A stretch of 32,027 nucleotides of DNA from Dialister sp. CAG:486 (GTDB lineage: Bacteria; Bacillota; Negativicutes; Veillonellales; Dialisteraceae), in the NCBI GenBank assembly GCA_000434475.1, contig FR879519.1, forward strand, positions 1 through 32,027, read 5' to 3'. Of the stretch, positions 18,678-26,457 are shown piece after piece (position 1 is the stretch's first letter; every line of letters begins with the position of its first letter). Made by a program: the position numbers and the translations under genes. Below the pieces are notes generated by a model that made no database searches, was not told the DNA's origin, and saw only the letters and a program-made list of their open reading frames with translations.

Positions 18678-18828
18678 AGACCAGATCGAAGCGCTCGATG
18701 TGAATCGGAATATGAAAGATCTGATGCTGGATATCCTGGAAGCGCAGAGCCGAGGAAGCAAAAAAGCTTATGATAAAAAGATTCAGGAGTATCTGGATAA
18801 GCAGAATAAAAAAGGAGGAGAGGCGTGA
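18655..18828 (+). CDS. small 57-aa operon protein
   Basis: A short gene starting inside the end of the helicase gene (23-base overlap) and ending one base into the next start codon. The product is charged and helical: MSISKRIKDQIEALDVNRNM followed by KDLMLDILEAQSRGSKKAYD and a Lys-rich tail. It has no membrane segment. AGGTG lies about 10 bases before the ATG, and the overlaps on both sides argue that it is translated by coupling. A helical connector or regulator of the neighbouring helicase or ATPase is plausible, but no family is recognised. Confidence 0.65.
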   Translation: MSISKRIKDQIEALDVNRNMKDLMLDILEAQSRGSKKAYDKKIQEYLDKQNKKGGEA

Positions 18829-20819
18829 TGGGCATTCAGATCGATCGGCTGTCATTTGTAAATTATCGCCAGTATGGGACGTGTGAAATCAATTTCAAAA
18901 AATCGGAGAAGGCTGATACCCAGCTCTTTGCCATCATCGCGCAGAATGGTACCGGAAAGACGACGGTGCTAAAGGCGATCACATGGTGCCTCTATGGGAA
19001 AGAGAATCCGCGTGAATCGAATGCAAAAACGGAAGCACGGAGCCTGCCGCTTGTGAACAGCTCAGTCCTAGACAAGGCGAAGGTGGAAGAACGCGTGCCG
19101 GTTTCTGTGTCGTTCCGCTTTACTAATGAGTCCCAAGATGTCATCGAACTTACCAGAAAAGCATTTTTCATGAAGCACAGCAATGGCGCCGTCACTGGCA
19201 GTGCTCCTTCTTTCATGGCGACGGTCACCCCGCATGATAATTCCAATACCAAAACGCTTAGCGAAGAAAATGCAGGCATTCTGGTGAAACAGTACTTCGA
19301 TGAAGCTATTTATAATTTCTACTTCTTTGATGGGGAAAAATTGAAGGATTTCTTCGCTACGCCGCTGAAAGAGTCGATTTATAATATTGCACAGGTCAAT
19401 CTTTTGGAAAATACGATCAATGCGACGAACAATAAAAAGGTGGCGTTGAATCGAGCGATTGGCAAGAAATTACCGGACTACGCCAATCTTTTTTCGGAGA
19501 AAACAGAGAAGGAAGATTGGATCGCTGCCACGACGAAAGAAATCGAACGAGCGAATAGAAAACTGGAAGAAGCCAAGCAGCAAGAAAATTCCTATGATAA
19601 TAAGCTGATGGGATTTCGTGAAGTAGAGCCATTACAGAGGGAAAAGAAGCGTCTGGAGAGAGAAGAAAAGGCGCTGGAACAGGAAGACGCTAAGAACAAA
19701 GCAGAACAAACGACCATTATCAAAGAATACCTGGTATTGCTCACGATGTACCCCAGACTGAAGAGAATCTATCGCTACATCTCGGCTAAAAAAGAAGCGG
19801 GAAAACTGCCACCAAGCATTGATAGAAATCAGATTTTGGAATTGCTGCACCATAAAGAGCAGCCCTGCCCGCTTTGCCATAGTCATCTGACGGAAGAAGC
19901 CATTCTTCATTTGGAAGAAATTTTGAAGGAAAATAAAATTTCCTCCGCCACCTCCAATTTTTTAAGCTGCATGATATCGCCGCTGGAGGTCTATCTCGAT
20001 AGAGCACGGGAGTATATGACTCAGCGTGATGCCTGGCGCAACAGGGTCATTGCTACCCAAAAGCGGAAGGCAGAAAATAAGGCGCAGCTGGAAGAGAATA
20101 ACCGCAAACTGGACGCTTATGGTGGCGATGCGGGAACGGCGAACGTAGCTTTGTGGAATAAAGAACGTGACCAGGCAAAGGGGGAAATCAACAACTATAA
20201 TAAAGAAATCGCAGGCCATAAAGCGATGATCGCAGTCAAAAGTGCAGAAATCGCCAAACTGGATAAGGAGCTGTCGGTGTATGAGAAGCAATCAGCGATT
20301 CAGGGAAAGCAGAGAGAAGAACTGAATGTATTAAAGAAAATTGGCGATGGTTTCACAAGGGTCAGAGATGCGATCGTCAATGAAACCAAGAAGGAAATGC
20401 AGGAACAGACATGGAAGACATTCCGCTCTATGATCTGGAAAGAGAATACTTTCGGAAGCATCTCCATCGATGATCAATATAATGTCGAAGTTTATAACAT
20501 GCAGGGGCATATCATGACGAATTCAACTGGTGCTACAGAAGCCATGGCACTGGCATACGCTTTCACGCTTTCCGTACATCAGGTTTCTGGGAAGAACTGT
20601 CCGCTCGTCATCGACTCTCCCTTAGGCCGCGTATCGGATGAAAACAGAGTACGCATGGCTAAAGCGCTCCTGAATATCGCGAAAGAGAAGCAGATTATCA
20701 TGCTCTTTACGCCAGATGAATATTCTCCCGCAGTGGCAGAAATGTATGATAAGAAAGCAACCGTGCGGCATCTGAACCTGTCTAAAGATGAAAGTGTAGT
20801 AGAAGGAGTGGATCGATAA
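18828..20819 (+). CDS. DndD/SMC-like ABC ATPase
   Basis: A 663-aa P-loop ATPase of the RecF/SbcC/DndD type. The N-terminus LSFVNYRQYGTCEINF is the usual SMC-like strand pair, followed by Walker A AQNGTGKT (38-45) and ITWCLYGKE. EEAIYNFYFFDGEKL resembles the conserved FFDGE of DndD. Long charged coiled-coil segments (about 215-310 and 420-500) flank a CPLC zinc-hook-like motif near residue 346. Walker B CPLVIDSPLGRVSDENR is near residues 590-607. The size is that of DndD, which in phosphorothioation systems is thought to power DNA nicking or opening. AAGGAGGAG at 18812-18820 picks the ATG at 18828 over a GTG three bases upstream. Confidence 0.85.
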   Translation: MGIQIDRLSFVNYRQYGTCEINFKKSEKADTQLFAIIAQNGTGKTTVLKAITWCLYGKENPRESNAKTEARSLPLVNSSVLDKAKVEERVPVSVSFRFTNESQDVIELTRKAFFMKHSNGAVTGSAPSFMATVTPHDNSNTKTLSEENAGILVKQYFDEAIYNFYFFDGEKLKDFFATPLKESIYNIAQVNLLENTINATNNKKVALNRAIGKKLPDYANLFSEKTEKEDWIAATTKEIERANRKLEEAKQQENSYDNKLMGFREVEPLQREKKRLEREEKALEQEDAKNKAEQTTIIKEYLVLLTMYPRLKRIYRYISAKKEAGKLPPSIDRNQILELLHHKEQPCPLCHSHLTEEAILHLEEILKENKISSATSNFLSCMISPLEVYLDRAREYMTQRDAWRNRVIATQKRKAENKAQLEENNRKLDAYGGDAGTANVALWNKERDQAKGEINNYNKEIAGHKAMIAVKSAEIAKLDKELSVYEKQSAIQGKQREELNVLKKIGDGFTRVRDAIVNETKKEMQEQTWKTFRSMIWKENTFGSISIDDQYNVEVYNMQGHIMTNSTGATEAMALAYAFTLSVHQVSGKNCPLVIDSPLGRVSDENRVRMAKALLNIAKEKQIIMLFTPDEYSPAVAEMYDKKATVRHLNLSKDESVVEGVDR

Positions 20820-21241
20820 TGGCAGATAGAGCGTATATTGCGGACGAAAATAGGGACTACATCAATACCCATGGGAATATCCTCGATCTCGAAGCGACGC
20901 CGAATAAGGAAATCTTTTTTCTCACCATGGCACTTGGCATGGACGAGCCGAAAAAGCTGCCAACCAAAAAGACGGGCTGGATTCTCTTTAAGACATTTGA
21001 TACCAGGGACCAGGCTCTGATCCAGGCGCTGCGTCTGGGGGCAGAGGAGGTGAATGAAGAAAATATCAATGATTTTACCGACTTTGACAAGTGTATAGAC
21101 TATGCAGAGCAGTGTTCGGAAGCAGGCTTTGAAAAGCTTAGGCAGATGGTCGCGGATGCAGATGGTGATAACACGACGCTGCAGGATCGCTTGATGAATG
21201 AGCTGGACCGCCTGTATCGCATGAACGTAGAGGAAAAGTAG
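20819..21241 (+). CDS. small acidic protein, last gene of the operon
   Basis: A 140-aa acidic protein starting one base into the stop codon of the ATPase gene. Recognisable blocks are NKEIFFLTMALGMDEPKKLP, GWILFKTFDTRDQALIQALR and a C-terminal helical segment ending LMNELDRLYRMN. The KxIFxLxxALG...RDxALIxAL pattern reminds me of the short proteins annotated as dnd system-associated; this is from memory. It could be a partner or regulator of the DndD-like ATPase, given the coupled translation. It is not DndE-like in sequence. No catalytic motif is seen. Confidence 0.75.
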   Translation: MADRAYIADENRDYINTHGNILDLEATPNKEIFFLTMALGMDEPKKLPTKKTGWILFKTFDTRDQALIQALRLGAEEVNEENINDFTDFDKCIDYAEQCSEAGFEKLRQMVADADGDNTTLQDRLMNELDRLYRMNVEEK

Positions 21242-21345
21242 ATTTCATCGATCTTGAGCATGCAGACGCCAGCCTCATGGCGCTGAAAGAAAAATTGGCA
21301 GAATGACGAAGGCTGGCTGTTTCGTTAGAATGAGCTTATAAAACC

Positions 21346-21427
21346 GTCTTTTCGATGAGACAGAAACCGTGCTATATTGTCTTATGAATGAGACAAAACA
21401 GCACGGTTTTTATCTTATGTATGAGAC
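21346..21427. repeat. three 16-bp dyads phased at 33 bp
   Basis: GTCTTTTCGATGAGAC (21346-21361), GTCTTATGAATGAGAC (21379-21394) and ATCTTATGTATGAGAC (21412-21427) begin exactly 33 bases apart. Each is a near-palindrome with GTCT/AGAC arms. The two 17-base spacers contain AAACCGTGCT and its complement AGCACGGTTT. Thirty-three bases is about three helical turns, so bound proteins would lie on one face, as for an operator. The last copy ends 24 bases before the next gene. Confidence 0.6.
21364..21411 (+). terminator. terminator after the seven-gene operon
   Basis: AAACCGTGCT (21364-21373) pairs with AGCACGGTTT (21399-21408), enclosing an inner stem TTGTCT/AGACAA (21377-21382 and 21391-21396), and TTT-T follows. 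The structure is built from the phased dyads, so terminator and possible operator overlap. It lies 120 bases after the last operon gene. Confidence 0.7.
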
Positions 21428-21451
21428 AACAGGAGAAAGAAGGCAGAAGAA

Positions 21452-22096
21452 ATGGGTTTTCGTTTTCAGCGGCGGATCAAGATCATGCCGGGAGTGACGC
21501 TGAATGTCGGGAAGCGCAGGGTTTCGACGTCGATCGGACGGCGCGGGGCGCATATCACGTTCGGACAGAATGGTGTCCGGACGACGGTGGGAATCCCGGG
21601 GACGGGGATCTCTTATACGTCGCTTTCAAAGCCTTCGCAGGCGCCGGAGGCGGGGAGCCGGGAGGCGTCGTGGCCGCATCTTGCAAAGTGTCCATACTGC
21701 GGGCATGGGATGCGGAAGCGCTGGGATCGATGCCCGGCGTGTCATCAGGTGCTGGAGCAGCCGCTGCCGGAGGATGCGGTGCGCTGCCGAGGGTGCGGGT
21801 GGGTGTATGAGGGGAATATGCTCCGTTTCTGCCCGGCGTGCGGGTGCCGGCTGTTGGATACGCCGGTGGAGATCCTGCCGGAGTTGACGGCGGAGGAGCG
21901 CGCGCAGTATGCGGCGGGGCACTGCGAGATGTGTCCGCATTGCCGTGGTCCGGTGCCGGATGTCGTGGGGCTGAAGTATTGCCCGCATTGCGGCTTCGAG
22001 GTCTCGACAAAGAAGAATCGGCAGGCGTTTTGGGGGAAGTTCTTCTATTGTCTCTTTGTGGCGATCCTGATGATCGCACTTTTTGTCATGATGTAG
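21452..22096 (+). CDS. DUF4236 protein with zinc ribbons and a C-terminal membrane anchor
   Basis: A 214-aa protein. The first 56 residues (MGFRFQRRIKIMPGVTLNVG to VGIPGTGISYT) match the DUF4236 domain, a small beta-rich domain of unknown function. Three cysteine-pair zinc ribbons follow: CPYC/CPAC, CRGC/CPAC and CPHC/CPHC. A single hydrophobic helix (about residues 193-213) ends the chain, so the ribbons probably face the cytosol. The coding sequence is strikingly G+C-rich compared with the operon just upstream. The ribosome binding site is weak (AAGGCAGAAGA), and the phased dyads at 21346-21427 may regulate it. Function unknown. Confidence 0.82.
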   Translation: MGFRFQRRIKIMPGVTLNVGKRRVSTSIGRRGAHITFGQNGVRTTVGIPGTGISYTSLSKPSQAPEAGSREASWPHLAKCPYCGHGMRKRWDRCPACHQVLEQPLPEDAVRCRGCGWVYEGNMLRFCPACGCRLLDTPVEILPELTAEERAQYAAGHCEMCPHCRGPVPDVVGLKYCPHCGFEVSTKKNRQAFWGKFFYCLFVAILMIALFVMM

Positions 22097-22246
22097 GATG
22101 TGAAAAGTCCGCTTCTTGCTTCCCTCCTTTTCTTGCGTTGGGGTGGGTGAGTCTCCGCCTCTTATTATCTCCTTGTAGCTCTCTTGAAAAGATGGGAAAA
22201 TGAAACCCTAGAACTTATTATACGAGAAAGAGGACTGGTAAGAGAT

Positions 22247-22900
22247 ATGGGACAGAAGGGGAACAACTTTGTGGAGTATGCCCTCATGCTGGCTCTGGTG
22301 GTCGGGATCGGATGGGGCCTTTTGGGGTCTTACGGAGACGGGATCCCCGGGATCTTTGGCTCCGCCGCAGAGCTTCTTCAAGCGGGAGGCAAAAGTGATG
22401 AGGATGGAAAGCCGAATACGGAGCAGAAGGTCTATGACCGTCATATGAAGTGGCTGCAGGATACGCTTCTTGCACTCACCCAAAAAGAGACGGGCGCTGG
22501 GTTCCAGTCATTTGTCGACTATATGGGTGGAACGAATGGAAACTATTTCGATCAAAGAAAAGGCCCGGAGTTTACGACGACGAATGGGCTGATCGATAGT
22601 GACAGTCTGTCGCCCTTTGTGAGCCAGATTGATTCCAGTGCGCTCGAAAATGACAGCTGGGCGATGGTCGGTTATAAGGAAAAAGACCAGCTGTACTATG
22701 CGGTCGCCATTTACAGCCCGGATAAGAATAAGGGGACGAAATTGACCGATCAGACGGTGGGGACGAAGGTCACGACGGATGTGTATCGGGTGAATCCTAC
22801 TACGGGTGACATTATTCGACTCGATAGCAGCGTACAGATGCAGGTGGCAGAGAAGAAACGAAAGAATGGAACTACATATCGTGTTCTTCGTGATCTGTAA
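22247..22900 (+). CDS. Flp-type pilin-like protein
   Basis: A 217-aa protein beginning MGQKGNNFVEYALMLALVVG, which has the shape of an Flp/Tad prepilin: a short basic leader ending in Gly, Glu a few residues into the mature part (VEYAL), and a hydrophobic helix. Prepilin peptidase would probably cut after Gly5. Classical Flp pilins are 50-80 aa, so the roughly 170-residue polar tail is unusual and makes a pseudopilin or TadE/F-like minor component as likely. The ATG at 22247 is preferred because an upstream TTG would put a charged stretch before the leader. No tad assembly genes are adjacent, although a TadG-like gene is 2.6 kb downstream. A terminator follows. Confidence 0.65.
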   Translation: MGQKGNNFVEYALMLALVVGIGWGLLGSYGDGIPGIFGSAAELLQAGGKSDEDGKPNTEQKVYDRHMKWLQDTLLALTQKETGAGFQSFVDYMGGTNGNYFDQRKGPEFTTTNGLIDSDSLSPFVSQIDSSALENDSWAMVGYKEKDQLYYAVAIYSPDKNKGTKLTDQTVGTKVTTDVYRVNPTTGDIIRLDSSVQMQVAEKKRKNGTTYRVLRDL

Positions 22901-22916
22901 TGAGAAGTACAGAGAG

Positions 22917-22948
22917 AAACGCACAGGCTTTTCCGCCTGTGCGTTTTT
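22917..22948 (+). terminator. Rho-independent terminator after the pilin-like gene
   Basis: A perfect 12-bp stem (AAACGCACAGGC and complement) with a 6-base loop TTTTCC runs into TTTTT, 16 bases after the stop codon. Confidence 0.95.
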
Positions 22949-23004
22949 GTGTAGAGGAATGCCGCTTTCGCTTTCCTTTTCTTCTACGAACTGTCATATA
23001 AATA

Positions 23005-23013
23005 TGCTATAAT
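23005..23013 (+). promoter_or_regulatory. extended -10 promoter of prfC
   Basis: TGCTATAAT (23005-23013) is an extended -10 with a perfect hexamer. No good -35 box is found at 17 bases. It is 24 bases before the GAGGTG ribosome binding site of prfC. Confidence 0.6.
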
Positions 23014-23045
23014 GAAGCGATGTATATTTTTGATTGAGGTGCAAT

Positions 23046-24653
23046 ATGACTGACTTAGAAGAAATCAAACGCCGCCGGACGTTTGCGATCATTTCCCACC
23101 CGGATGCCGGCAAGACGACATTGACGGAAAAATTACTGCTTTACGGGGGTGCGATCCATCTCGCAGGCTCCGTCAAGGCGAGGAAGACGGCGCGTTATGC
23201 GGTGTCTGACTGGATGGAAATCGAAAAACAGCGCGGGATCTCTGTCACGAGCTCGGTGCTGCAGTTCGACTACCAGGGCTGCCGCATCAATATCCTGGAT
23301 ACCCCGGGGCATGCGGACTTTTCGGAGGATACCTACCGCACGCTGATGGCCGTCGACTCGGCGGTCATGGTCATCGATGTGGCAAAGGGCGTCGAAGCGC
23401 AGACGAAGAAGCTCTTCAAGGTCTGCTCGGATCGCGGGATCCCGATCTTCACCTTCGTGAATAAGATCGACCATTTCGGCAAGAATCCGTTCGACCTGAT
23501 GGCGGACATTGAAGATGTGCTTGGCATCCGTTCCTGTCCGATGAACTGGCCGATCGGTGTGAACGGTGACTACACGGGCATCTATGACCGTGAGACGGAG
23601 ATGTGCCATATCTTCATCAAGGACAATGCCCATGGCGTGAAGAAGCTGGAAGTGATCTCCGGCAAGATCGATGACGAAGCCATCGTTTCTCAGGTCGGGC
23701 AGGAAGTTTTGGATGCGCTCCGTGATGATTTGGAGCTTCTTGATGAAGCGGGCGATCCCTTCGATGCGGAAAAAGTCGCCAAAGGGGAGCTGACACCGAT
23801 GTTCTTCGGATCGGCTATGACGAATTTCGGCGTACAGCCATTTCTGGAGAAATACCTCGATCTGGCGCCGCCGCCGGAAGCGAGAAAGACGCTGGAAGGC
23901 ACCATCGAGCCGGAAGATCCGGCGTTCTCCGGTTTCATTTTCAAGATCCAGGCAAATATGGACCCGAAGCATCATGACCGTGTCGCTTTCATGCGTATCT
24001 GCTCGGGCGTCTTCGAGAAAGGCATCACCGTCCTGCATCGCCAGAGCGGCAAGATGCTCCGTCTCTCCCAGCCGCAGCAGTTCCTCGCGACGGAAAGACA
24101 GACGGTCGAGAAAGCCTACCCGGGCGATATCATCGGTCTTTTCGATACCGGTGAGCTCGGTGTCGGCGATACCGTCTGCGAGAAGAAGCATCCTGTCACC
24201 TTCATTGATTTCCCGGTCTTCCCGCCGGAGCTTTTCGCCCGCCTGTCTCCGGAAAGCAGCATGAAGAGAAAGCAGTTCCTGAACGGTGTCTCCCAGCTCG
24301 CGCAGGAAGGGGCGATCCAGGTCTACAAGCAGCCTTACGTCATGGAGTCTTTCATCATCGGCGCTGTCGGCCAGCTGCAGTTCGAAGTCATGAAGTACCG
24401 GCTGGAAAATGAATATAATGTCCATGTGAATCTGGAGCCGCTCTCCTACACCGCAGCCCGCTGGACAGAAGGGGATGTCCCGCCGGAAGAGCTTATTGGC
24501 ATCGACAATGCGATGGTCGTCTATGACCGCCGCGAGCGTCCTGTCTACCTCCTGCCGAATGCATGGCAGGCCGGCTGGCTCGCCCAGAGAAATCCGAAAG
24601 TCACCTTCCTTGAAAGCCCGCCGCTCGGCGTAGCGAGACTGGAAGGAAATTAA
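23046..24653 (+). CDS. prfC: peptide chain release factor 3
   Basis: RF3 is a translational GTPase that recycles RF1 and RF2 from the ribosome after peptide release. The 535-aa protein has the G1 loop SHPDAGKT (17-24), switch I RGISVTSSVLQF, G3 DTPGHADFSEDTYRTL, G4 NKID, and the RF3-specific C-terminal region with QLQFEVMKYRLENEYNV. The length is normal for RF3 and distinguishes it from EF-G. GAGGTG (23036-23041) supports the ATG at 23046. The gene is flanked by its own promoter and a long repeat-filled gap and is probably monocistronic. A 576-codon open frame on the opposite strand is a shadow of this gene. Confidence 0.97.
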   Translation: MTDLEEIKRRRTFAIISHPDAGKTTLTEKLLLYGGAIHLAGSVKARKTARYAVSDWMEIEKQRGISVTSSVLQFDYQGCRINILDTPGHADFSEDTYRTLMAVDSAVMVIDVAKGVEAQTKKLFKVCSDRGIPIFTFVNKIDHFGKNPFDLMADIEDVLGIRSCPMNWPIGVNGDYTGIYDRETEMCHIFIKDNAHGVKKLEVISGKIDDEAIVSQVGQEVLDALRDDLELLDEAGDPFDAEKVAKGELTPMFFGSAMTNFGVQPFLEKYLDLAPPPEARKTLEGTIEPEDPAFSGFIFKIQANMDPKHHDRVAFMRICSGVFEKGITVLHRQSGKMLRLSQPQQFLATERQTVEKAYPGDIIGLFDTGELGVGDTVCEKKHPVTFIDFPVFPPELFARLSPESSMKRKQFLNGVSQLAQEGAIQVYKQPYVMESFIIGAVGQLQFEVMKYRLENEYNVHVNLEPLSYTAARWTEGDVPPEELIGIDNAMVVYDRRERPVYLLPNAWQAGWLAQRNPKVTFLESPPLGVARLEGN

Positions 24654-24659
24654 ATGAGG

Positions 24660-25085
24660 AATGAAGGTGGCGGCTTCGCCGCTGAGCAGGAATCGCATTC
24701 CCCTCGAGGGGAATGCTGACGATACGGGAATACCGTCAGCCAAAATGGCGGCGTAGCCGCTACTAATTTGCCTTCCCCATTGGGGAAGGGGGACCGCGTC
24801 AGCGGTGGATAGGGTGCTTTCGTAAATCGTCGACTTGAGACGCATTTTCCCACTCTCTTTCATACCGCCAGTGCCCTATCCGCCCCTTAGGGGCACCTTC
24901 CCCTCGAGGGGAAGGCTGACGATACGAGGAAAACCTGCGATCAACAGACCTTCGGGCATCGCCCCATAAATATTTGCGGCGAAGCCGCCACCGATTTGCC
25001 TTCCCCATGCGGGGAAGGCTGAGGCGGAGGGACGCGCCGCGGCTTGCCTTCCCCATGCGGGGAAGGCTTAGGCGGAGCAACGCTC
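24660..25085. repeat. dense block of dispersed palindromic repeats after prfC
   Basis: The gap 24654-25507 has no gene in its first part. It holds at least five palindromes of the CCTTCCCC...GGGGAAGG type (near 24700, 24770, 24895, 25000 and 25050). The 70-bp unit at 24857-24926 matches 1549-1618 with about two differences. The module TTCGGGCATCGCCCCATAAATATTTGCGGCGAAGCCGCC is at 24951-24989. Two copies of GCCTTCCCCATGCGGGGAAGGCT followed by AGGCGGAG lie about 50 bases apart (24997 and 25045). The arms could fold into many alternative hairpins in RNA. Confidence 0.75.
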
Positions 25086-25172
25086 CGCGTCGATTTTTGT
25101 AAACGGTGATGCCCGCATTCCGCGCGCTGGTCGCTATCCTTAGTCACCAGTCACCATTTCCTCTGATCAATG

Positions 25173-25201
25173 AAAACGTCCGCCGTCCGGCGGGCGTTTT
25201 T
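25173..25201 (+). terminator. terminator-like hairpin in the prfC downstream gap
   Basis: AAAACG-T-CCGCCG pairs with CGGCGG-G-CGTTTT around a short loop, followed by TTTTTGTG. It is over 500 bases after prfC and has A-runs on its other side, so it could act in both directions. Confidence 0.6.
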
Positions 25202-25216
25202 GTGTGCATTTTTCAT

Positions 25217-25246
25217 TTCAAATCTTTGCGGAGACTATGGTATACT
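25217..25246 (+). promoter_or_regulatory. possible promoter upstream of the TadG-like gene
   Basis: TATACT (25241-25246) has a weak TTCAAA (25217-25222) 18 bases upstream. The region 25247-25495 that follows contains no recognisable gene. Confidence 0.35.
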
Positions 25247-25561
25247 AAATGCGAATATGGATTTTCGTGGCTGGTGATGGGAATTGCGTTTCATAAATAA
25301 CTGGCAGTTAAATTGACCATCCAATCAAGTGAGAAGTTTGAGGTGAAGGCTCAGCGCATAAAATATGGAAGCGGCGCGGAGTTTTATATAAATCATGAAT
25401 AGACTGTTTTATAAAATGAGAGGTATTGGGGCGCTATATGAATTGTGTGCCCCTTCCTCCACTCCTCACTCCTAACTCCTCACTCCTAACTCACATGAGG
25501 TGATACTATGACTTTTTTGAATTGACTGCTTTCCGCGCTCAAGAATGAGCGCGGAGCGTAC

Positions 25562-25999
25562 ATGGTATTTTTTGCGATATTGATCCCAATCCTTTTTGCC
25601 TGCGCAGGGCTCGCGGTGGACCTTGGGAATGGCTTTGCCCGTCACGCGCGCCTGCAGATGGCGGCGGCTCTGGCTGGCGCCGCTACTTTTGCTATGAATC
25701 AAGAGACTGTCGATACTCATCCAAAGGCAGATGCGCAGGTGGAAACTTATGCGAAAGTGAATTGGGGGAATGGGAGAGCATCATTCCAAAAGCTGCCCCA
25801 GGCGAAGACGGTGGGTGGTGTATCGTATTATCGCGTCCTTCTTCAGGAGTCGATACCTACGACATTTATTAAATTTGTGGGCATTAAAGAAGACCTATTC
25901 AATATTGAGGCAGAAGTGGTGGCAGTGATTCCGACGAAATCGAATGACTCGTCGCAGAAACTTCGTCTGGTAGATGGTAGTAAGTTCTCGTCGCAGTGA
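25562..25999 (+). CDS. TadG-like pilus assembly protein, N-terminus interrupted by TGA
   Basis: The 145 aa from the ATG at 25562 begin MVFFAILIPILFACAGLAVD followed by LGNGFARHARLQMAAALAGA, the N-terminal helix of TadE/TadG proteins of Flp (Tad) pili. The same frame is open upstream in meaning: an ATG at 25508 with a good GAGGTGAT ribosome binding site reads MTFLN, then TGA at 25523-25525, then LLSALKNERGAY, which is the expected family N-terminus (xxxERGA). The true gene therefore probably ran from 25508 and has acquired a stop at codon 6. A GGAG at 25553-25556 may allow restart at 25562. A 9-bp hairpin lies between stop and restart. The protein is short for TadG, with no VWA domain. Confidence 0.6.
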   Translation: MVFFAILIPILFACAGLAVDLGNGFARHARLQMAAALAGAATFAMNQETVDTHPKADAQVETYAKVNWGNGRASFQKLPQAKTVGGVSYYRVLLQESIPTTFIKFVGIKEDLFNIEAEVVAVIPTKSNDSSQKLRLVDGSKFSSQ

Positions 26000-26079
26000 G
26001 GCCTTAGCTGATATATTTTGGTATTGTCGCTTGAGGTACTGTGATAAACAAGTACGATTTTGAGAAAAATGAAATTCCA

Positions 26080-26113
26080 AAGAGGGAAGTCCTGACGGGC
26101 TTCTCTCTTTTTT
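26080..26113 (+). terminator. terminator after the TadG-like gene
   Basis: AAGAGGGAAGTCC pairs with GGGCTTCTCTCTT (13 pairs including two G-T) around a TGAC loop and is followed by a T-run, about 80 bases after the stop codon. Confidence 0.85.
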
Positions 26114-26240
26114 ACTGCTATTGCCCTGCATCACGTCATCATACAGGATCTTTTGATCCTACGCTTTTTCCATACCATACTATCAGAATTTCCTTTAACA
26201 GAAAGCCTATCCTTGCCGCCGACGTTCCGGCGGTTCATGG

Positions 26241-26246
26241 TATAAT
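26241..26246 (+). promoter_or_regulatory. possible -10 element upstream of ppx
   Basis: A perfect TATAAT (26241-26246) with TTGCCG 22 bases upstream (26213-26218), a long spacer. It would give a leader of about 270 bases, in which I see no gene, only the 22-bp tandem repeat at 26458-26501. Confidence 0.4.
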
Positions 26247-26457
26247 TATAAAGGGGGACTTTGCCAGTCTTTTACCTGCTTTTTACGCAGATGGGCTAGG
26301 ATAGAGATGTGCGCAATACGTACAACCCATTGTCATGAAAAATATGGCGAGACAAAAGGGGCAGAAGTGAGAGGCGCGGGAGCAGCACATAAAAAAGAAG
26401 ATGCCGCACTACCATTTCACATTTTTCGCGTTGCTCTGCCCTGCATGGCGTTTGAAC

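Noticed and set aside
21346..21427. Minimal CRISPR array
   Set aside because: Repeats are only 16 bp with 17-bp spacers, three copies, and the spacers are complementary to each other and form a terminator. No cas genes are nearby.
23133..24863. 576-codon open frame on the minus strand
   Set aside because: Antisense to prfC, without family motifs; shadow of a strongly biased gene.
25523..25555. Selenocysteine insertion at the TGA of the TadG-like gene
   Set aside because: Hairpin distance is roughly suitable, but Tad proteins have no known selenocysteine, and a nonsense mutation is simpler. Kept only as a footnote to the finding.
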